NCBI RefSeq assembly: GCF_019511525.1
Contig: NZ_JAEUAT010000002.1
Location: 496,001 to 560,000 of the forward strand
Direction: 5' to 3'
DNA length: 64,000 bases
DNA from: Rhizobium cauense
Lineage (GTDB): Bacteria; Pseudomonadota; Alphaproteobacteria; Rhizobiales; Rhizobiaceae
Under the pieces are notes generated by a model. It made no database searches. It saw only the letters and a list, made by a program, of their open reading frames with translations, and was not told the origin of the DNA. Below, in pieces: positions 17,524 to 26,147 of this stretch; position 1 is the stretch's first letter; each line of letters opens with the position of its first letter. The position numbers were made by a program, and so were the translations under genes.

Positions 17524-18003
17524 ATGGCCAAGCGAACGCGGATAGGCCCGCACGTCACGACAGGCGAGCCCGGGGTCTATATCAGTCATCCTGGCGTCGA
17601 CGTCGATAACGTCGCCGTGCCTTACATGCTGGACTCTCGGTACAAGAACCTCGACCTGTTCACCTATGGTGTGGTGGGCATGAACCGCATGAATGCTGTC
17701 TCCGAGACGGTCTATTACGCCACAGTGACCATTCCGGATCTCGGGTACCAGCCGCAGTTCTATGCCAACATGGTCTATGCGTCTGACAATGTCGGCGGCA
17801 TCCCGGTCAACTCAGCCTACTGGCCGGCCTCTGGCGTGACCTTCTACGTTAATCAGAGCAACAACGCCTACACGCCTCTCTACACAGGCGTCTGGATGCC
17901 GAACCGCACGACGATCTGTGCGCAGTCCAACATTGATCAGAACCAGGTGCACGGCAACATGGTGCTCTACTACGTCGTCTTCAAAAACCCCGAGAGTGCC
18001 TGA
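17524..18003 (+). CDS. Small virion protein 2 of a tandem group
   Basis: 159 residues directly adjoining the previous stop. It begins MAKRTRIGPHVTTGEPGVYISHPGVDV and shows LDSRYKNLDLFTYGVVG, comparable to the equivalent part of its upstream neighbour. It is rich in tyrosine, asparagine and proline, like a beta-sheet virion protein. It overlaps the next gene by one base. Function is not known. Confidence 0.65.
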   Translation: MAKRTRIGPHVTTGEPGVYISHPGVDVDNVAVPYMLDSRYKNLDLFTYGVVGMNRMNAVSETVYYATVTIPDLGYQPQFYANMVYASDNVGGIPVNSAYWPASGVTFYVNQSNNAYTPLYTGVWMPNRTTICAQSNIDQNQVHGNMVLYYVVFKNPESA

Positions 18004-18359
18004 TGGGACGGCGCGTTTTCATCGGCAATGACGCTGGTGTCATGAAGTTTCGGGCGACGAACCTGTCGACGATCGACTCCCGTTACGCCGACATCAGCCA
18101 GCTGACCATCCACGAGCAGATGGCTCCGATGGTCCCAAAGGATAGCGGGCAGATTACCTTTGGCGGGCCTGGCTCCGCCAATGTCGGCCTGACCAAGGCC
18201 TACAGCTACCCGCCTTTCATTTTGCTCAAGTCGCAGTCTGGCGTGGTGCCGGGCTATCCGAACCTCTGGGCCACCATCAACGTCAACAGCTTCGTCATCA
18301 CGATCTCCACCCGGTTTGCCCACGTGGTGACCTGGTACGCGTTCGACGAACTCGTCTAG
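18003..18359 (+). CDS. Small virion protein 3 of a tandem group
   Basis: 118 residues beginning MGRRVFIGNDAGVMKFRATN, followed by IDSRYADISQLTIHEQM. Shorter than its two upstream neighbours but similar in opening and in the DSRY segment. Glycine and proline-rich in the middle. Probably part of the adsorption apparatus. Confidence 0.6.
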   Translation: MGRRVFIGNDAGVMKFRATNLSTIDSRYADISQLTIHEQMAPMVPKDSGQITFGGPGSANVGLTKAYSYPPFILLKSQSGVVPGYPNLWATINVNSFVITISTRFAHVVTWYAFDELV

Positions 18360-18367
18360 GAACTGGA

Positions 18368-18685
18368 ATGTCCGAAGAGAACAAGATTACCATTTCGCCG
18401 CAGGTCCAGCTTGTCGAGGTGGCGGCGCAGAAAGGGTTCCTTGAGCAACGCGTGCTGATGCTGTCGCAGCTCCTACACGACAAGGCTGACGAAGTTGCCG
18501 CGCTGCAGGCCGATGTCAATGAGCGCAACGAAGGCAACGCCGAGCTATCGCGGAGAGTCGAGGACCTCGCCGCGCGCCTTCTCGCGGCTGAGACCAACGC
18601 GGCCGAATTCGAGCGGCAGCTTTACCTTGTTCTTAACCCGCCACCGACGCCGGCAGAAATCACCGTCGAACGATCAGAAAACTAA
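18368..18685 (+). CDS. Coiled-coil phage protein
   Basis: 105 residues. Residues about 13-90 form an almost uninterrupted heptad-type helix (LEQRVLMLSQLLHDKADEVAALQADV to LAARLLAAETNAAEFERQL). The tail is proline-rich. Placed just before the big fibre gene, it could be a fibre linker or chaperone; no family is recognised. Confidence 0.6.
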   Translation: MSEENKITISPQVQLVEVAAQKGFLEQRVLMLSQLLHDKADEVAALQADVNERNEGNAELSRRVEDLAARLLAAETNAAEFERQLYLVLNPPPTPAEITVERSEN

Positions 18686-18695
18686 GGGGCTCCTG

Positions 18696-21479
18696 ATGGC
18701 CGCAATTCTTCCGTCCTCTTACAAGGAGGGCACCGTCTCCGTTGCCAATGGCAGCACGGCGGTGACAGGCACCAATACCTTCTGGGGCAACCCGAACGGC
18801 GAGGGCAATCCGATCCTGCCAGGCGACTGGTTCGGCGTTCACAAAGGTGTTGCCATCCGCATTGCCTCGATTGAGGGCAATGGCGCCCTGACGCTTGCCA
18901 ACCCGTGGCCGGGCCCGACGCAGGTCGATGCTGCCTATGAGGTCATGCTGCAGAGTGACAACGCCCGCATGGCGATGTCGACGCGTCAGCTGCTGCAGCA
19001 GCTGATGAACGGCAACATCGCCGCCTTCACTGGCTTGAATGGCGAGCCCGATACCGTGCCATATTTCACGGGACCGGGCGACATGGGCCTGCTCACGCGT
19101 CAGGATCTAACACAGGGCGTCAGCTATGATGTCCAGGTGGACACCCTTACGGATCGCGCTGCCTATGATCTGCAGATCCCCGGCTACGCGGTGTTCGTGT
19201 CTGACGTCGGCGACGGCCGCGCCGCGATCTATTCGAAGGTGACAGCAGCTTCCGGTGACTGGAGTGATCCCGCCTATATCACCGGTCCGCAGGGCCTCGT
19301 CTGGCGAGGTACGTGGAACAACGCGACCAACTACAGTCAGGACGATGCCGTCAGCTATAACGGCGCGTCGTATATCGCTCTCGTTGGAAATACCAACGTA
19401 GCTCCAGCTGTGGGAGCGACCTGGGGGGTGCTGGCGACACGTGGCGCAACGGGCCTGACGGGCGTCAATCCTCGGGGCAACTACGACAATGCGACGGCCT
19501 ACGCGGCGACCGATGCTGTGCTCTACAATGGCTCGTCTTTCGTCGCTGTCGCCCCGACGACGGGTAACCCGCCACCGACGCTACCGGCAACGAGCAACAC
19601 CTGGTGGCAACTTCTCGCCCAGAAGGGGCAAGACGGAACGGGCACCGGCGATGTTGTGGGTCCGGCCGGTGCAACCGATGGCGCGATCGCGGCCTACAAC
19701 GGCACGACCGGCAAGTTGATCAAGGCTCTCACGCCCTCGCAGGTCAAGACGCTGCTGGCATACACCGCGCTTGATGTGTCGTTTGACAACAGCGTGGCAA
19801 ACCTCGCTGGCGCGCCTGGGAGCGTGCAGGCGGCAATCAATGCGTTGGCAAGCAACGGCGGCAAGAACGACGCACTATTTGCGATTGAGATTGCTGACCT
19901 CAAGGGCCAGCGCATGGGCATGGTCGGCGGCGTGGCGGATAGCTTCGATGACACGACTGGCATCTACGACGGCGCACCTGCAAGCAATGTCTACGGCCTT
20001 GATAACTACGCCTACGCATTGCTCCACTTCGACGGCGCTGCCGGCTCACGATACTTTCAAGATAGCGGTGTCAGGCCTCGCGCGTGGCTCGGCGCCGGCG
20101 ACGCCCAGATCGGGACCGGGCAATCAAAATTCGGTGGCGCGAGCCTCCTGCTCGATGGGGCGGGCGATTATCTCTTTACGGTGGACAACCTGTCCGAATT
20201 CGCCTTCGGAACCGGAGATTTCACGATTGATTTTTGGGTCCGCATAGCCGTCACCCAGACGACACAGAACTGCATCTTTTATGAAAGTCGCAACGCGGCA
20301 AATCCGGGAAACCCAGCCATCTACTTAAATGGCGCTCAGAATATGGTTTTCCTGACCTCGGGCATCAACCGTATCACGAGCACGACCGCGCTGGTTGCCG
20401 GGACCTGGTACCACATCGCCGTTTCGCGCGTGAGCGGAACGACCCGAATGTTCGTCAACGGCGTCAAGGAGGGGGTCGATTACGTCGATGGCGGGAACTA
20501 CGTCGCTCCGCCAACAGCGATTTGGATTGGGTGCGACTATACTGGCGCAGGAAATCCTAACGGGAACATTGAGGAATATCGCATCTCCAAGATCGGCAGA
20601 TATGCGGCAAACTTCACGCCTGCAGCGGTGCCGTATTCGGTCGATCCTGCCGGGTCGTTTGGCTACACCTACGACGCGGTCAATGACTGCTTTTCGCCCG
20701 CCGTGACAGGTGTCGTTTGGGGGACTGTGAACCCGGTCGGCGCTGCCCCGTGGCCTTCTCAGGGCTACACGGTCGTCAATCGAGACGTGTCTCTCGGACC
20801 GGGGCTTACGATCCAGAAGATTGGCTATTACTCGACGGTCGCTTGCACCGGCAAGCTGAAACTCGTCCAGGCAGACAGCACGACGCAATACGACATTCTT
20901 TATGATGTTGCCTTCGTGCACCCTGGCAACGGATGGCTGGATGTCACCTTGCCGGTTCCATTCACATTACCGTCCACCGCTCCCATCCTGTACATGGCTG
21001 CGTTTGTCTCGGCCGTTCCTGGCGGATCGACTGCGCCAGCAGGTGCGGCGCAAATGGCCTACAAGATTGGCGACCAATCGGTCGGCAACGACAATGCTGG
21101 ATTTACGCTGGCGGCTGCCGGCGCTGGCGTGTTTCCGTTGCGCGTCAGCTATCTGCAGGCCACCCAGAACATGACGCTCGTATCGGCAGCTTACCCGGCG
21201 GGCGCCGTACCTTCTAGCGGTCGCATCGCCCTGCAGCTTGCCGATAGTCTGACACTGACACCAGGAACAGACTTCACTGTGGAAGTGTCACGCGACGGCG
21301 GCACGACCTGGACGGCGGTGACAATGTCCCTGACCCTGCCGGCCTTCGCGGGCGTCAAAATGTACGAAGGCCAGACGTCACTGACAGGACAGCCATCCGG
21401 CTCATCGATGAAATGGCGTCTCAAGACGCTCACCAACAAAGCGATCATCGCCTCAGGCGTTGTTCTCCAGCAACTGTAA
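18696..21479 (+). CDS. Large modular tail fibre protein
   Basis: 927 residues from ATG 18696 (AAGGGG at 18684-18689). The first 150 residues are a phage-attachment domain (STAVTGTNTFWGN, GDWFGVHKGVAIRIASI). Two carbohydrate-binding-like repeats follow (WRGTWNNATNYSQDDAVSYNGASYIAL and RGNYDNATAYAATDAVLYNGSSFVAV). A LamG/concanavalin-like domain comes next (ALLHFDGAAGSRYFQDSG, FGGASLLLDGAGDYL, FTIDFWVRI, WYHIAVSRVSGTTRMFVNGV). A C-terminal beta domain ends the protein. All point to binding host-surface sugar. Confidence 0.85.
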   Translation: MAAILPSSYKEGTVSVANGSTAVTGTNTFWGNPNGEGNPILPGDWFGVHKGVAIRIASIEGNGALTLANPWPGPTQVDAAYEVMLQSDNARMAMSTRQLLQQLMNGNIAAFTGLNGEPDTVPYFTGPGDMGLLTRQDLTQGVSYDVQVDTLTDRAAYDLQIPGYAVFVSDVGDGRAAIYSKVTAASGDWSDPAYITGPQGLVWRGTWNNATNYSQDDAVSYNGASYIALVGNTNVAPAVGATWGVLATRGATGLTGVNPRGNYDNATAYAATDAVLYNGSSFVAVAPTTGNPPPTLPATSNTWWQLLAQKGQDGTGTGDVVGPAGATDGAIAAYNGTTGKLIKALTPSQVKTLLAYTALDVSFDNSVANLAGAPGSVQAAINALASNGGKNDALFAIEIADLKGQRMGMVGGVADSFDDTTGIYDGAPASNVYGLDNYAYALLHFDGAAGSRYFQDSGVRPRAWLGAGDAQIGTGQSKFGGASLLLDGAGDYLFTVDNLSEFAFGTGDFTIDFWVRIAVTQTTQNCIFYESRNAANPGNPAIYLNGAQNMVFLTSGINRITSTTALVAGTWYHIAVSRVSGTTRMFVNGVKEGVDYVDGGNYVAPPTAIWIGCDYTGAGNPNGNIEEYRISKIGRYAANFTPAAVPYSVDPAGSFGYTYDAVNDCFSPAVTGVVWGTVNPVGAAPWPSQGYTVVNRDVSLGPGLTIQKIGYYSTVACTGKLKLVQADSTTQYDILYDVAFVHPGNGWLDVTLPVPFTLPSTAPILYMAAFVSAVPGGSTAPAGAAQMAYKIGDQSVGNDNAGFTLAAAGAGVFPLRVSYLQATQNMTLVSAAYPAGAVPSSGRIALQLADSLTLTPGTDFTVEVSRDGGTTWTAVTMSLTLPAFAGVKMYEGQTSLTGQPSGSSMKWRLKTLTNKAIIASGVVLQQL

Positions 21480-21488
21480 GGAAAGACC

Positions 21489-21917
21489 ATGGCTCCGAGA
21501 GTTTGGGGAAATATTGCTGACGGCTCGGTCGAGCCGCCTGCGCTCGATGTCGTGAAGGCTCGTCTGAAGGCGGCGATCGACGTCGCGGCCGAACTCGAAC
21601 GCCTGAAATACATCACCGGCGGCGCTGGGCAGGCGATGACCTATCAACAGAAATCGGACGAGGCGAAGCGGTATCTGGCAACCACTGCCGAGGGTGGTGT
21701 TATCGCCCCATCAGATTATCCGCTTCTGTACGCTGAGGTCGGGATCACCGGAGCAACGCTCGCGGATGTCGCGGCCGTGGTGAATAGTGCATTCCTTCAG
21801 TGGCAGATCATCGGAGGCGCGATCGAAGCCGTTCGCCTTGGGACGAAAGCGGCAATCGAGGCGGCAGGAACTGCCGAAGACGCGGAGGCGGCCGCTTCTG
21901 CGGTGGCTTGGCCCTGA
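21489..21917 (+). CDS. Tail fibre accessory/assembly-type protein
   Basis: 142 residues. It contains ITGGAGQAMTYQQKSDEAKRYLAT and a helical alanine-rich end, similar in style to small tail-fibre assembly proteins that follow fibre genes (DUF4376-like). It starts nine bases after the fibre stop, with AAGGAAAG ahead of the ATG. The assembly role is inferred mainly from position. Confidence 0.65.
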   Translation: MAPRVWGNIADGSVEPPALDVVKARLKAAIDVAAELERLKYITGGAGQAMTYQQKSDEAKRYLATTAEGGVIAPSDYPLLYAEVGITGATLADVAAVVNSAFLQWQIIGGAIEAVRLGTKAAIEAAGTAEDAEAAASAVAWP

Positions 21918-21925
21918 ACAGCAAG

Positions 21926-21952
21926 AAGCTCGCCGGAGCGCCTGGCGAGCTT
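21926..21952 (+). terminator. Strong hairpin at end of the structural operon
   Basis: AAGCTCGCC (21926-21934) and GGCGAGCTT (21944-21952) form a perfect 9-bp stem around a nine-base loop. The U-run is poor, so it may be a weak terminator or an mRNA-stability element separating tail from lysis genes. Confidence 0.5.
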
Positions 21953-22090
21953 CCTTGAACGCATTACTGACTGAAGCAGACCGCATCAATATTCGGTCGG
22001 CGTCATAAGAACACAACCGGCCGTCGATCACACTTCCTCCAATAGGAGTAGGCGGGCCAACCTTTAAGCGAGAAATCTGGAGAGTTTCTA

Positions 22091-23056
22091 ATGGACGTAC
22101 GCGTTACGGCCCAGCACATTCGTGCGGCCGCTCTCAAGCCTGTCAACGAAGCGAATATGAATTCAGTCCTGATCGCGCTCGATCGGTATGGCGATGATTT
22201 CGGCATGAACCGCGTGCACCGCGTTATCCAGTACCTGGCGCAGCTGATGCACGAAAGCGGTGATTTCCGCTTCGATCGCGAGATCTGGGGACCGACGCCG
22301 GCGCAGGCGCGTTATGACACGCGCACGGATCTCGGCAATACGCCTGCCATCGACGGCGACGGCAAGAAGTACATGGGCCGGACCGGAATGCAGTTGACCG
22401 GCAAGAACAACTACCGGGCGTTCTATGATTGGTGCGTGGAGATGGGCTTCAACCCGCCTGATTTCGTCGCCAATCCGGATCTCGTCAATACCGACCCATG
22501 GGAAGGCATGGTGCCGCTCTGGTATTGGGACAGCCGCAAGCTCAACCGCTTCGCTGATCAGGGCGACACCGAGACCATCACAAAGAGGGTCAACGGCGGC
22601 ATGAATGGCTTTGACGATCGTGTACTGAACCTTGCACGTTTGACGCTGGTGATGCTCGGGCTGAAGCCGACAGCGATCCGGGAGTTTCAGGCGTCGAAGG
22701 GTCTGGTTGCGGACGGCGACGTTGGTCCAAAGACCCGCGCAGCCCTGCATACCGAGCTGCTGGCCATGTCCGGAGCAATGCCGGCACAAGGCTTCATCTC
22801 GGCGCCTGTCGTCGCTGACAAGCCCGTCGTGCCGGCCGCCGTCGAAACGCAGGTGAAAAAGAAGTTCAACCTGCTTGGCTGGATCGGAGGTCTCGGAACC
22901 AGCCTCGGGACCGGTATCGGCTTCCTTGGTGGCATGGACTGGCGGGCGATCGTTGCGATCGGCGCCTTCGCGCTTGTCACGTTCTTGCTGGCGCTCTTAC
23001 TTCGACACTGGATCATTGGCGCGATTAAAGACATTCGTCAGGCGGTCGAGCAATGA
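22091..23056 (+). CDS. Endolysin: GH19-type muramidase/chitinase-like with membrane tail
   Basis: 321 residues. Residues 1-190 are a glycoside hydrolase 19-like lysozyme domain; the likely catalytic Glu is Glu55 in MHESGDF, with MGRTGMQLTGKNNY and DPWEGMVPLWYWDS also typical. A short peptidoglycan-binding module follows (IREFQASKGLVADGDVGPKTRAAL). A glycine-rich stretch and a strong membrane segment (about 284-312) end the protein. It cuts peptidoglycan at lysis. The membrane end suggests that it is held at the inner membrane. It overlaps the Rz gene by ATGA. Confidence 0.88.
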   Translation: MDVRVTAQHIRAAALKPVNEANMNSVLIALDRYGDDFGMNRVHRVIQYLAQLMHESGDFRFDREIWGPTPAQARYDTRTDLGNTPAIDGDGKKYMGRTGMQLTGKNNYRAFYDWCVEMGFNPPDFVANPDLVNTDPWEGMVPLWYWDSRKLNRFADQGDTETITKRVNGGMNGFDDRVLNLARLTLVMLGLKPTAIREFQASKGLVADGDVGPKTRAALHTELLAMSGAMPAQGFISAPVVADKPVVPAAVETQVKKKFNLLGWIGGLGTSLGTGIGFLGGMDWRAIVAIGAFALVTFLLALLLRHWIIGAIKDIRQAVEQ

Positions 23057-23325
23057 TTCTCAGCACGCTCATACCTGACGAACTCAAGTTGCCGGCGATC
23101 GGTGTCGCCGGTGCCTTGATTGGCGCCATGGTGGCGTTCTATCCCGCCAAAATTATTGGCCGCAACGAAGGGCGACAGGCTGCCGAGATCGAGGCCGCGA
23201 AGGAAGCCCTCAATCGAATTCATACTCTGGAGAAGAACAATGCGAGCTTCAGCAAACTTTCGGATCGCAGTCGTTGCCTCGTTTTCATGCGCGATAGCGG
23301 CTTGCCAGGCAGCGCCTGCGACTGA
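23053..23325 (+). CDS. Rz-like inner-membrane spanin subunit
   Basis: 90 residues. One N-terminal membrane segment (LPAIGVAGALIGAMVAFYPAKII) is followed by a periplasmic helical stretch (EGRQAAEIEAAKEALNRIHTLEKNN), the standard i-spanin layout though short. It spans the periplasm with Rz1 and fuses inner and outer membranes at lysis. The Rz1 gene begins inside it in another frame. Confidence 0.75.
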   Translation: MILSTLIPDELKLPAIGVAGALIGAMVAFYPAKIIGRNEGRQAAEIEAAKEALNRIHTLEKNNASFSKLSDRSRCLVFMRDSGLPGSACD

Positions 23326-23458
23326 GGGAAGCGGATACCAATTCGTTCGATTCCAGAACGCCGAGACCGCGAAAGCAGCTTCGCAAGATCCTTTGGCAGG
23401 CCCGGCTATTTCCTCTAACAATCAGCAGTGCCGCAAAGACGCGGCCTGCAGGAAGTGA
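23240..23458 (+). CDS. Rz1-like outer-membrane lipoprotein spanin
   Basis: 72 residues in a frame different from Rz, from ATG 23240. A short signal peptide ends in the lipobox CAIAAC, so the mature protein should be lipid-modified at its cysteine. The mature part is polar, with prolines and a cysteine-containing end (QCRKDAACRK). It begins inside Rz and extends past its stop, the overlapped arrangement known for many Rz/Rz1 pairs. Confidence 0.8.
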   Translation: MRASANFRIAVVASFSCAIAACQAAPATEGSGYQFVRFQNAETAKAASQDPLAGPAISSNNQQCRKDAACRK

Positions 23459-23463
23459 CCGTG

Positions 23464-23919
23464 ATGGGAAGTACGCCTTATATCGGTCCTGGCCTCTGGG
23501 TGCGCATCCAGCACCGCTTTGGGCCGCGTATGATGGAATGGTTTCTCGCAGGACATACGGCTCTCTGGGGATATGTCTTGTTGATGCCCGTGCCGCTCTT
23601 TGATCAGCCGGCTTGGTCAACGTTTCGGGATATTTTTCGAAGCGAGGACCTTTTGGGCTGGTTAATGGTGGCCCTCGGCATACTGAGGATTATCGGACTG
23701 ATCGTGAATGGCGCACGCAAACACGTGACGCCGCGCATACGGCAGGTCTCTGCTGCAATAGGCTGCCTCATCTGGGTCGGCATCTCATATTGCTACGCAT
23801 CCTCGAACGTCGTCTCGACCTGGCTCGCCATCTATCCGCTCTTCGCAATAGGCGAGCTGGTCAACATCAAACGAGCCGCGCACGACGAGAGGGAAGCACG
23901 GAATGGAAAAGCTCGCTGA
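23464..23919 (+). CDS. Multi-pass membrane protein in lysis cassette, possible holin
   Basis: 151 residues from ATG 23464. Three to four hydrophobic segments are visible (ALWGYVLLMPVPLF, LLGWLMVALGILRIIGLIV, VSAAIGCLIWVGISYCYAS, WLAIYPLFAIGELV). No holin family is certain, but position beside endolysin and spanins makes a holin or antiholin plausible. It overlaps the following membrane-protein gene by 17 bases. Confidence 0.65.
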   Translation: MGSTPYIGPGLWVRIQHRFGPRMMEWFLAGHTALWGYVLLMPVPLFDQPAWSTFRDIFRSEDLLGWLMVALGILRIIGLIVNGARKHVTPRIRQVSAAIGCLIWVGISYCYASSNVVSTWLAIYPLFAIGELVNIKRAAHDEREARNGKAR

Positions 23920-24238
23920 TCTGCCAACGCCTGCGCTCATCACCCTCGGCGCGACATTGGCCGTTATCTTTGCCGCTCGCTATCTCGGTCTTATTTCTGC
24001 AGACAAGGCCGGACCATCGAGCGCCACCATTGCCTCGGTTATTGTCGATCCGACCGCTCTCATGAGTGCGACAGTTGCGGTAAAGCAGCTCGCTGAGGTG
24101 ATGACAGACGGGCAGGAAGAGGCAAAGAACAATGCGCACATGCTATGCCGCCGAATTGAAGGACTCTCCAAGGAAGTGGAGGACTTGACGGGGGCAGTCC
24201 GTGATATACGCGTTGATCTCGCTCGGCTTGCCAAGTGA
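23903..24238 (+). CDS. Membrane-anchored coiled-coil protein, lysis cassette
   Basis: 111 residues. One hydrophobic segment near residues 10-30 (PALITLGATLAVIFAARYLGLI) and a later coiled coil (LCRRIEGLSKEVEDLTGAVRDIRVDLARLAK). It resembles small holin-associated proteins of rhizobial phages in layout. Function is not proven. It is the last + strand gene of the late block; the next genes run the other way. Confidence 0.6.
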   Translation: MEKLADLPTPALITLGATLAVIFAARYLGLISADKAGPSSATIASVIVDPTALMSATVAVKQLAEVMTDGQEEAKNNAHMLCRRIEGLSKEVEDLTGAVRDIRVDLARLAK

Positions 24239-24246
24239 CTGACGTA

Positions 24247-24576
24247 CTACTTCTCGGCGTTTTGAAAACACGCGAGTTGGATATCATTCGAGAACTGAGC
24301 GACAGCTTCGTCCCGTAATTTTTGGGTGTGCCAAGCCGGCCGCTTGTAGGCGAGTATCACGATTTTCCGATAGAATTCCTGGGTCCCCTCGTCGCCATCG
24401 CCCGTTCTATCCATGATCTCCATCAGCTTTGACATGTCAGTATTCTTTTGCCGGGCGTCCATGACGCTCTTAGCTGTCTCCCCGACTGCGCTGCAGGTTT
24501 CCGTGGAGCTAACTGCGTACGCTGGTATCCCGACCAAGAAAATCGCGGCGATGTAGAAAACACGTCTGACGTTCAT
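24247..24576 (-). CDS. Small secreted protein, prophage accessory
   Basis: 109 residues with a signal peptide (MNVRRVFYIAAIFLVGIPAYA). The mature part has two cysteines about 75 apart and is helical (ETAKSVMDARQKNTDMSKLMEIMDRTGDG). Likely periplasmic. Convergent with the lysis genes, so it is probably expressed from the lysogen. It is not recognised; a second short secreted protein with two or more cysteines lies at 30455-30784. Confidence 0.65.
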   Translation of the reverse strand: MNVRRVFYIAAIFLVGIPAYAVSSTETCSAVGETAKSVMDARQKNTDMSKLMEIMDRTGDGDEGTQEFYRKIVILAYKRPAWHTQKLRDEAVAQFSNDIQLACFQNAEK

Positions 24577-24638
24577 GATCCCCCTCCCTTGATGGGGAAG
24601 GGATGCATGATTTTAAATCGAGAGTCGATAGGCACTTT

Positions 24639-24947
24639 TTACCCACGCGCTTTGATGGAGGTCTCGTGAGCCAATAGGCGGTCGTAGTAGTCTTCCGCCT
24701 TTTTCGATGCTTCGCGGGCTGTCAACTCGAAGCCTTGGTGAGGCACCAGTCGTTGCCTCACCCTCGGACCGTGGCCGCTCCATTGCCACGAGCCGCGCTT
24801 CGGCCCTGACTCTTCCATCCGTATCCGGCCAACCGGGGTTTCGCCATCCCATCCCTGAAAGTCCTGTAATGGGTTTCCATCGAGACCGGTTTCGCCAGGC
24901 CACGTTTCCCGCCATTTGTACTTCGGCTGATACTCAGTCTTCGTCAT
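24639..24947 (-). CDS. Small hypothetical protein with GRI/WQWS motifs
   Basis: 102 residues from ATG 24947 (MTKTEYQPKYKWRETW). It carries GETPVGRIRMEES, GSWQWSGHG and a C-terminal ARE-AS-helix, a pattern seen in many short rhizobial proteins of unknown function. Divergent from the ligase gene with a 41-base gap that must hold both promoters. Confidence 0.65.
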   Translation of the reverse strand: MTKTEYQPKYKWRETWPGETGLDGNPLQDFQGWDGETPVGRIRMEESGPKRGSWQWSGHGPRVRQRLVPHQGFELTAREASKKAEDYYDRLLAHETSIKARG

Positions 24948-24988
24948 TTTAGTTAATTGTCTTTTTAAGCTTTGCCTGATGTAATCAT

Positions 24989-26041
24989 GTGATGGCAAAG
25001 TCTCCGCGTTCCAAGCCTCTTCTAGCAGACGAGAAGCCGCTTCGCAGCAAAGCTCGAAAGCCGCGTGATCCGTCTCAGCCCAACCTTCCCTTTGACCCTA
25101 TGCCGGCGCGCATCGAACCGTGCCTGGCACTTCTCAAGCCTCGGCCGCCGATCGGGCCGGATTGGATCTACGAGGTGAAATGGGACGGGTACCGGATAGC
25201 CATTCACCTGAACAACGGCCACGTCCGCATCCTCACTCGCGGTGGTCATGACTGGACCCATCGCTTCCCCGGGATCGAGGACGCTGCCAGCCGCCTAGGC
25301 GTGGGCTCTGCCATTCTGGACGGCGAAGCAGTCGTGCTCGACGAGGAAGGCCGGTCGGATTTCGGCAGACTGCAGAACTCGCTTGGCGGTAGGGGCGGAA
25401 AGCTGCCTGCGGGCGAAGCCATGATGTATGCGTTCGACCTTCTTTATTTCGACGGCCATGACATTCGCAGTCTCGATCTGATGGCGAGGCGCTACTTCCT
25501 CCAGTCCCTTTTGAAAAATGAGCAAGGCGCCATTCGCCTGTCTGAGGCAATCGACGGGGATGGTCGTGAAATTTTCACCGCTGCCTGCGAGCATGGCCTT
25601 GAGGGCATCATTGCCAAGTTCAAGGATGCGCCTTACCGCTCTGGCCGGTTTGGCGAGTGGGTGAAGGTCAAGTGCATCCAGTCCGACAGCTTCATTGTTG
25701 TTGGGTATGAGCATTCCATGGTGGCTCGGTCGGGGATCGGCAGCTTGCTCCTGGCAGCGCGGAAGGGAAGTGACTGGGTGTATGTCGGCTCGGTCGGGAC
25801 CGGTTTCAACGAACGAAGCGCTGAGTATCTTCGGAAGACGCTCGACCGGATCAAGCGAAAGACACCCCCGGTCAAATACGAAGGCCGGCGCAAGAACCTC
25901 GTTTGGGTGCAGCCGACGCTGATCGCAGAGATAGAGTATCGCGCCTGGACGCATGACGGAAAGCTACGGCACGCCTCGTACAAAGGATTGCGCGAGGTGC
26001 AAGACAACGCTGCGGTCTACCAAATCCCAGACGAACCGTGA
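24989..26041 (+). CDS. ATP-dependent DNA ligase, LigD/LigC-like
   Basis: 350 residues. The lysine of the KWDGYR motif (about residues 64-69) should be adenylated. Other ligase blocks are DGEAVVLDEEGRSDF, FDLLYFDG, EGIIAKFKDAPY and the WVKVKC motif V. A C-terminal OB-fold with IAEIEYRAWTHDGKLRHASYKGLRE follows. It is a stand-alone ligase domain like the C-terminal part of LigD, lacking polymerase and nuclease parts. GTG 24989 or ATG 24992 can start. It might seal nicks in phage DNA or in repair. Confidence 0.92.
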   Translation: MMAKSPRSKPLLADEKPLRSKARKPRDPSQPNLPFDPMPARIEPCLALLKPRPPIGPDWIYEVKWDGYRIAIHLNNGHVRILTRGGHDWTHRFPGIEDAASRLGVGSAILDGEAVVLDEEGRSDFGRLQNSLGGRGGKLPAGEAMMYAFDLLYFDGHDIRSLDLMARRYFLQSLLKNEQGAIRLSEAIDGDGREIFTAACEHGLEGIIAKFKDAPYRSGRFGEWVKVKCIQSDSFIVVGYEHSMVARSGIGSLLLAARKGSDWVYVGSVGTGFNERSAEYLRKTLDRIKRKTPPVKYEGRRKNLVWVQPTLIAEIEYRAWTHDGKLRHASYKGLREVQDNAAVYQIPDEP

Positions 26042-26147
26042 GACATTTTAGAATCAAAGCATAACGATCCTGTAGGCGGCCGTTCTGCCTCACAATTCTG
26101 CAAGGTTTTGTTTTTGCTCACATGCAGTACTCCGGCATGTGGTGCCA

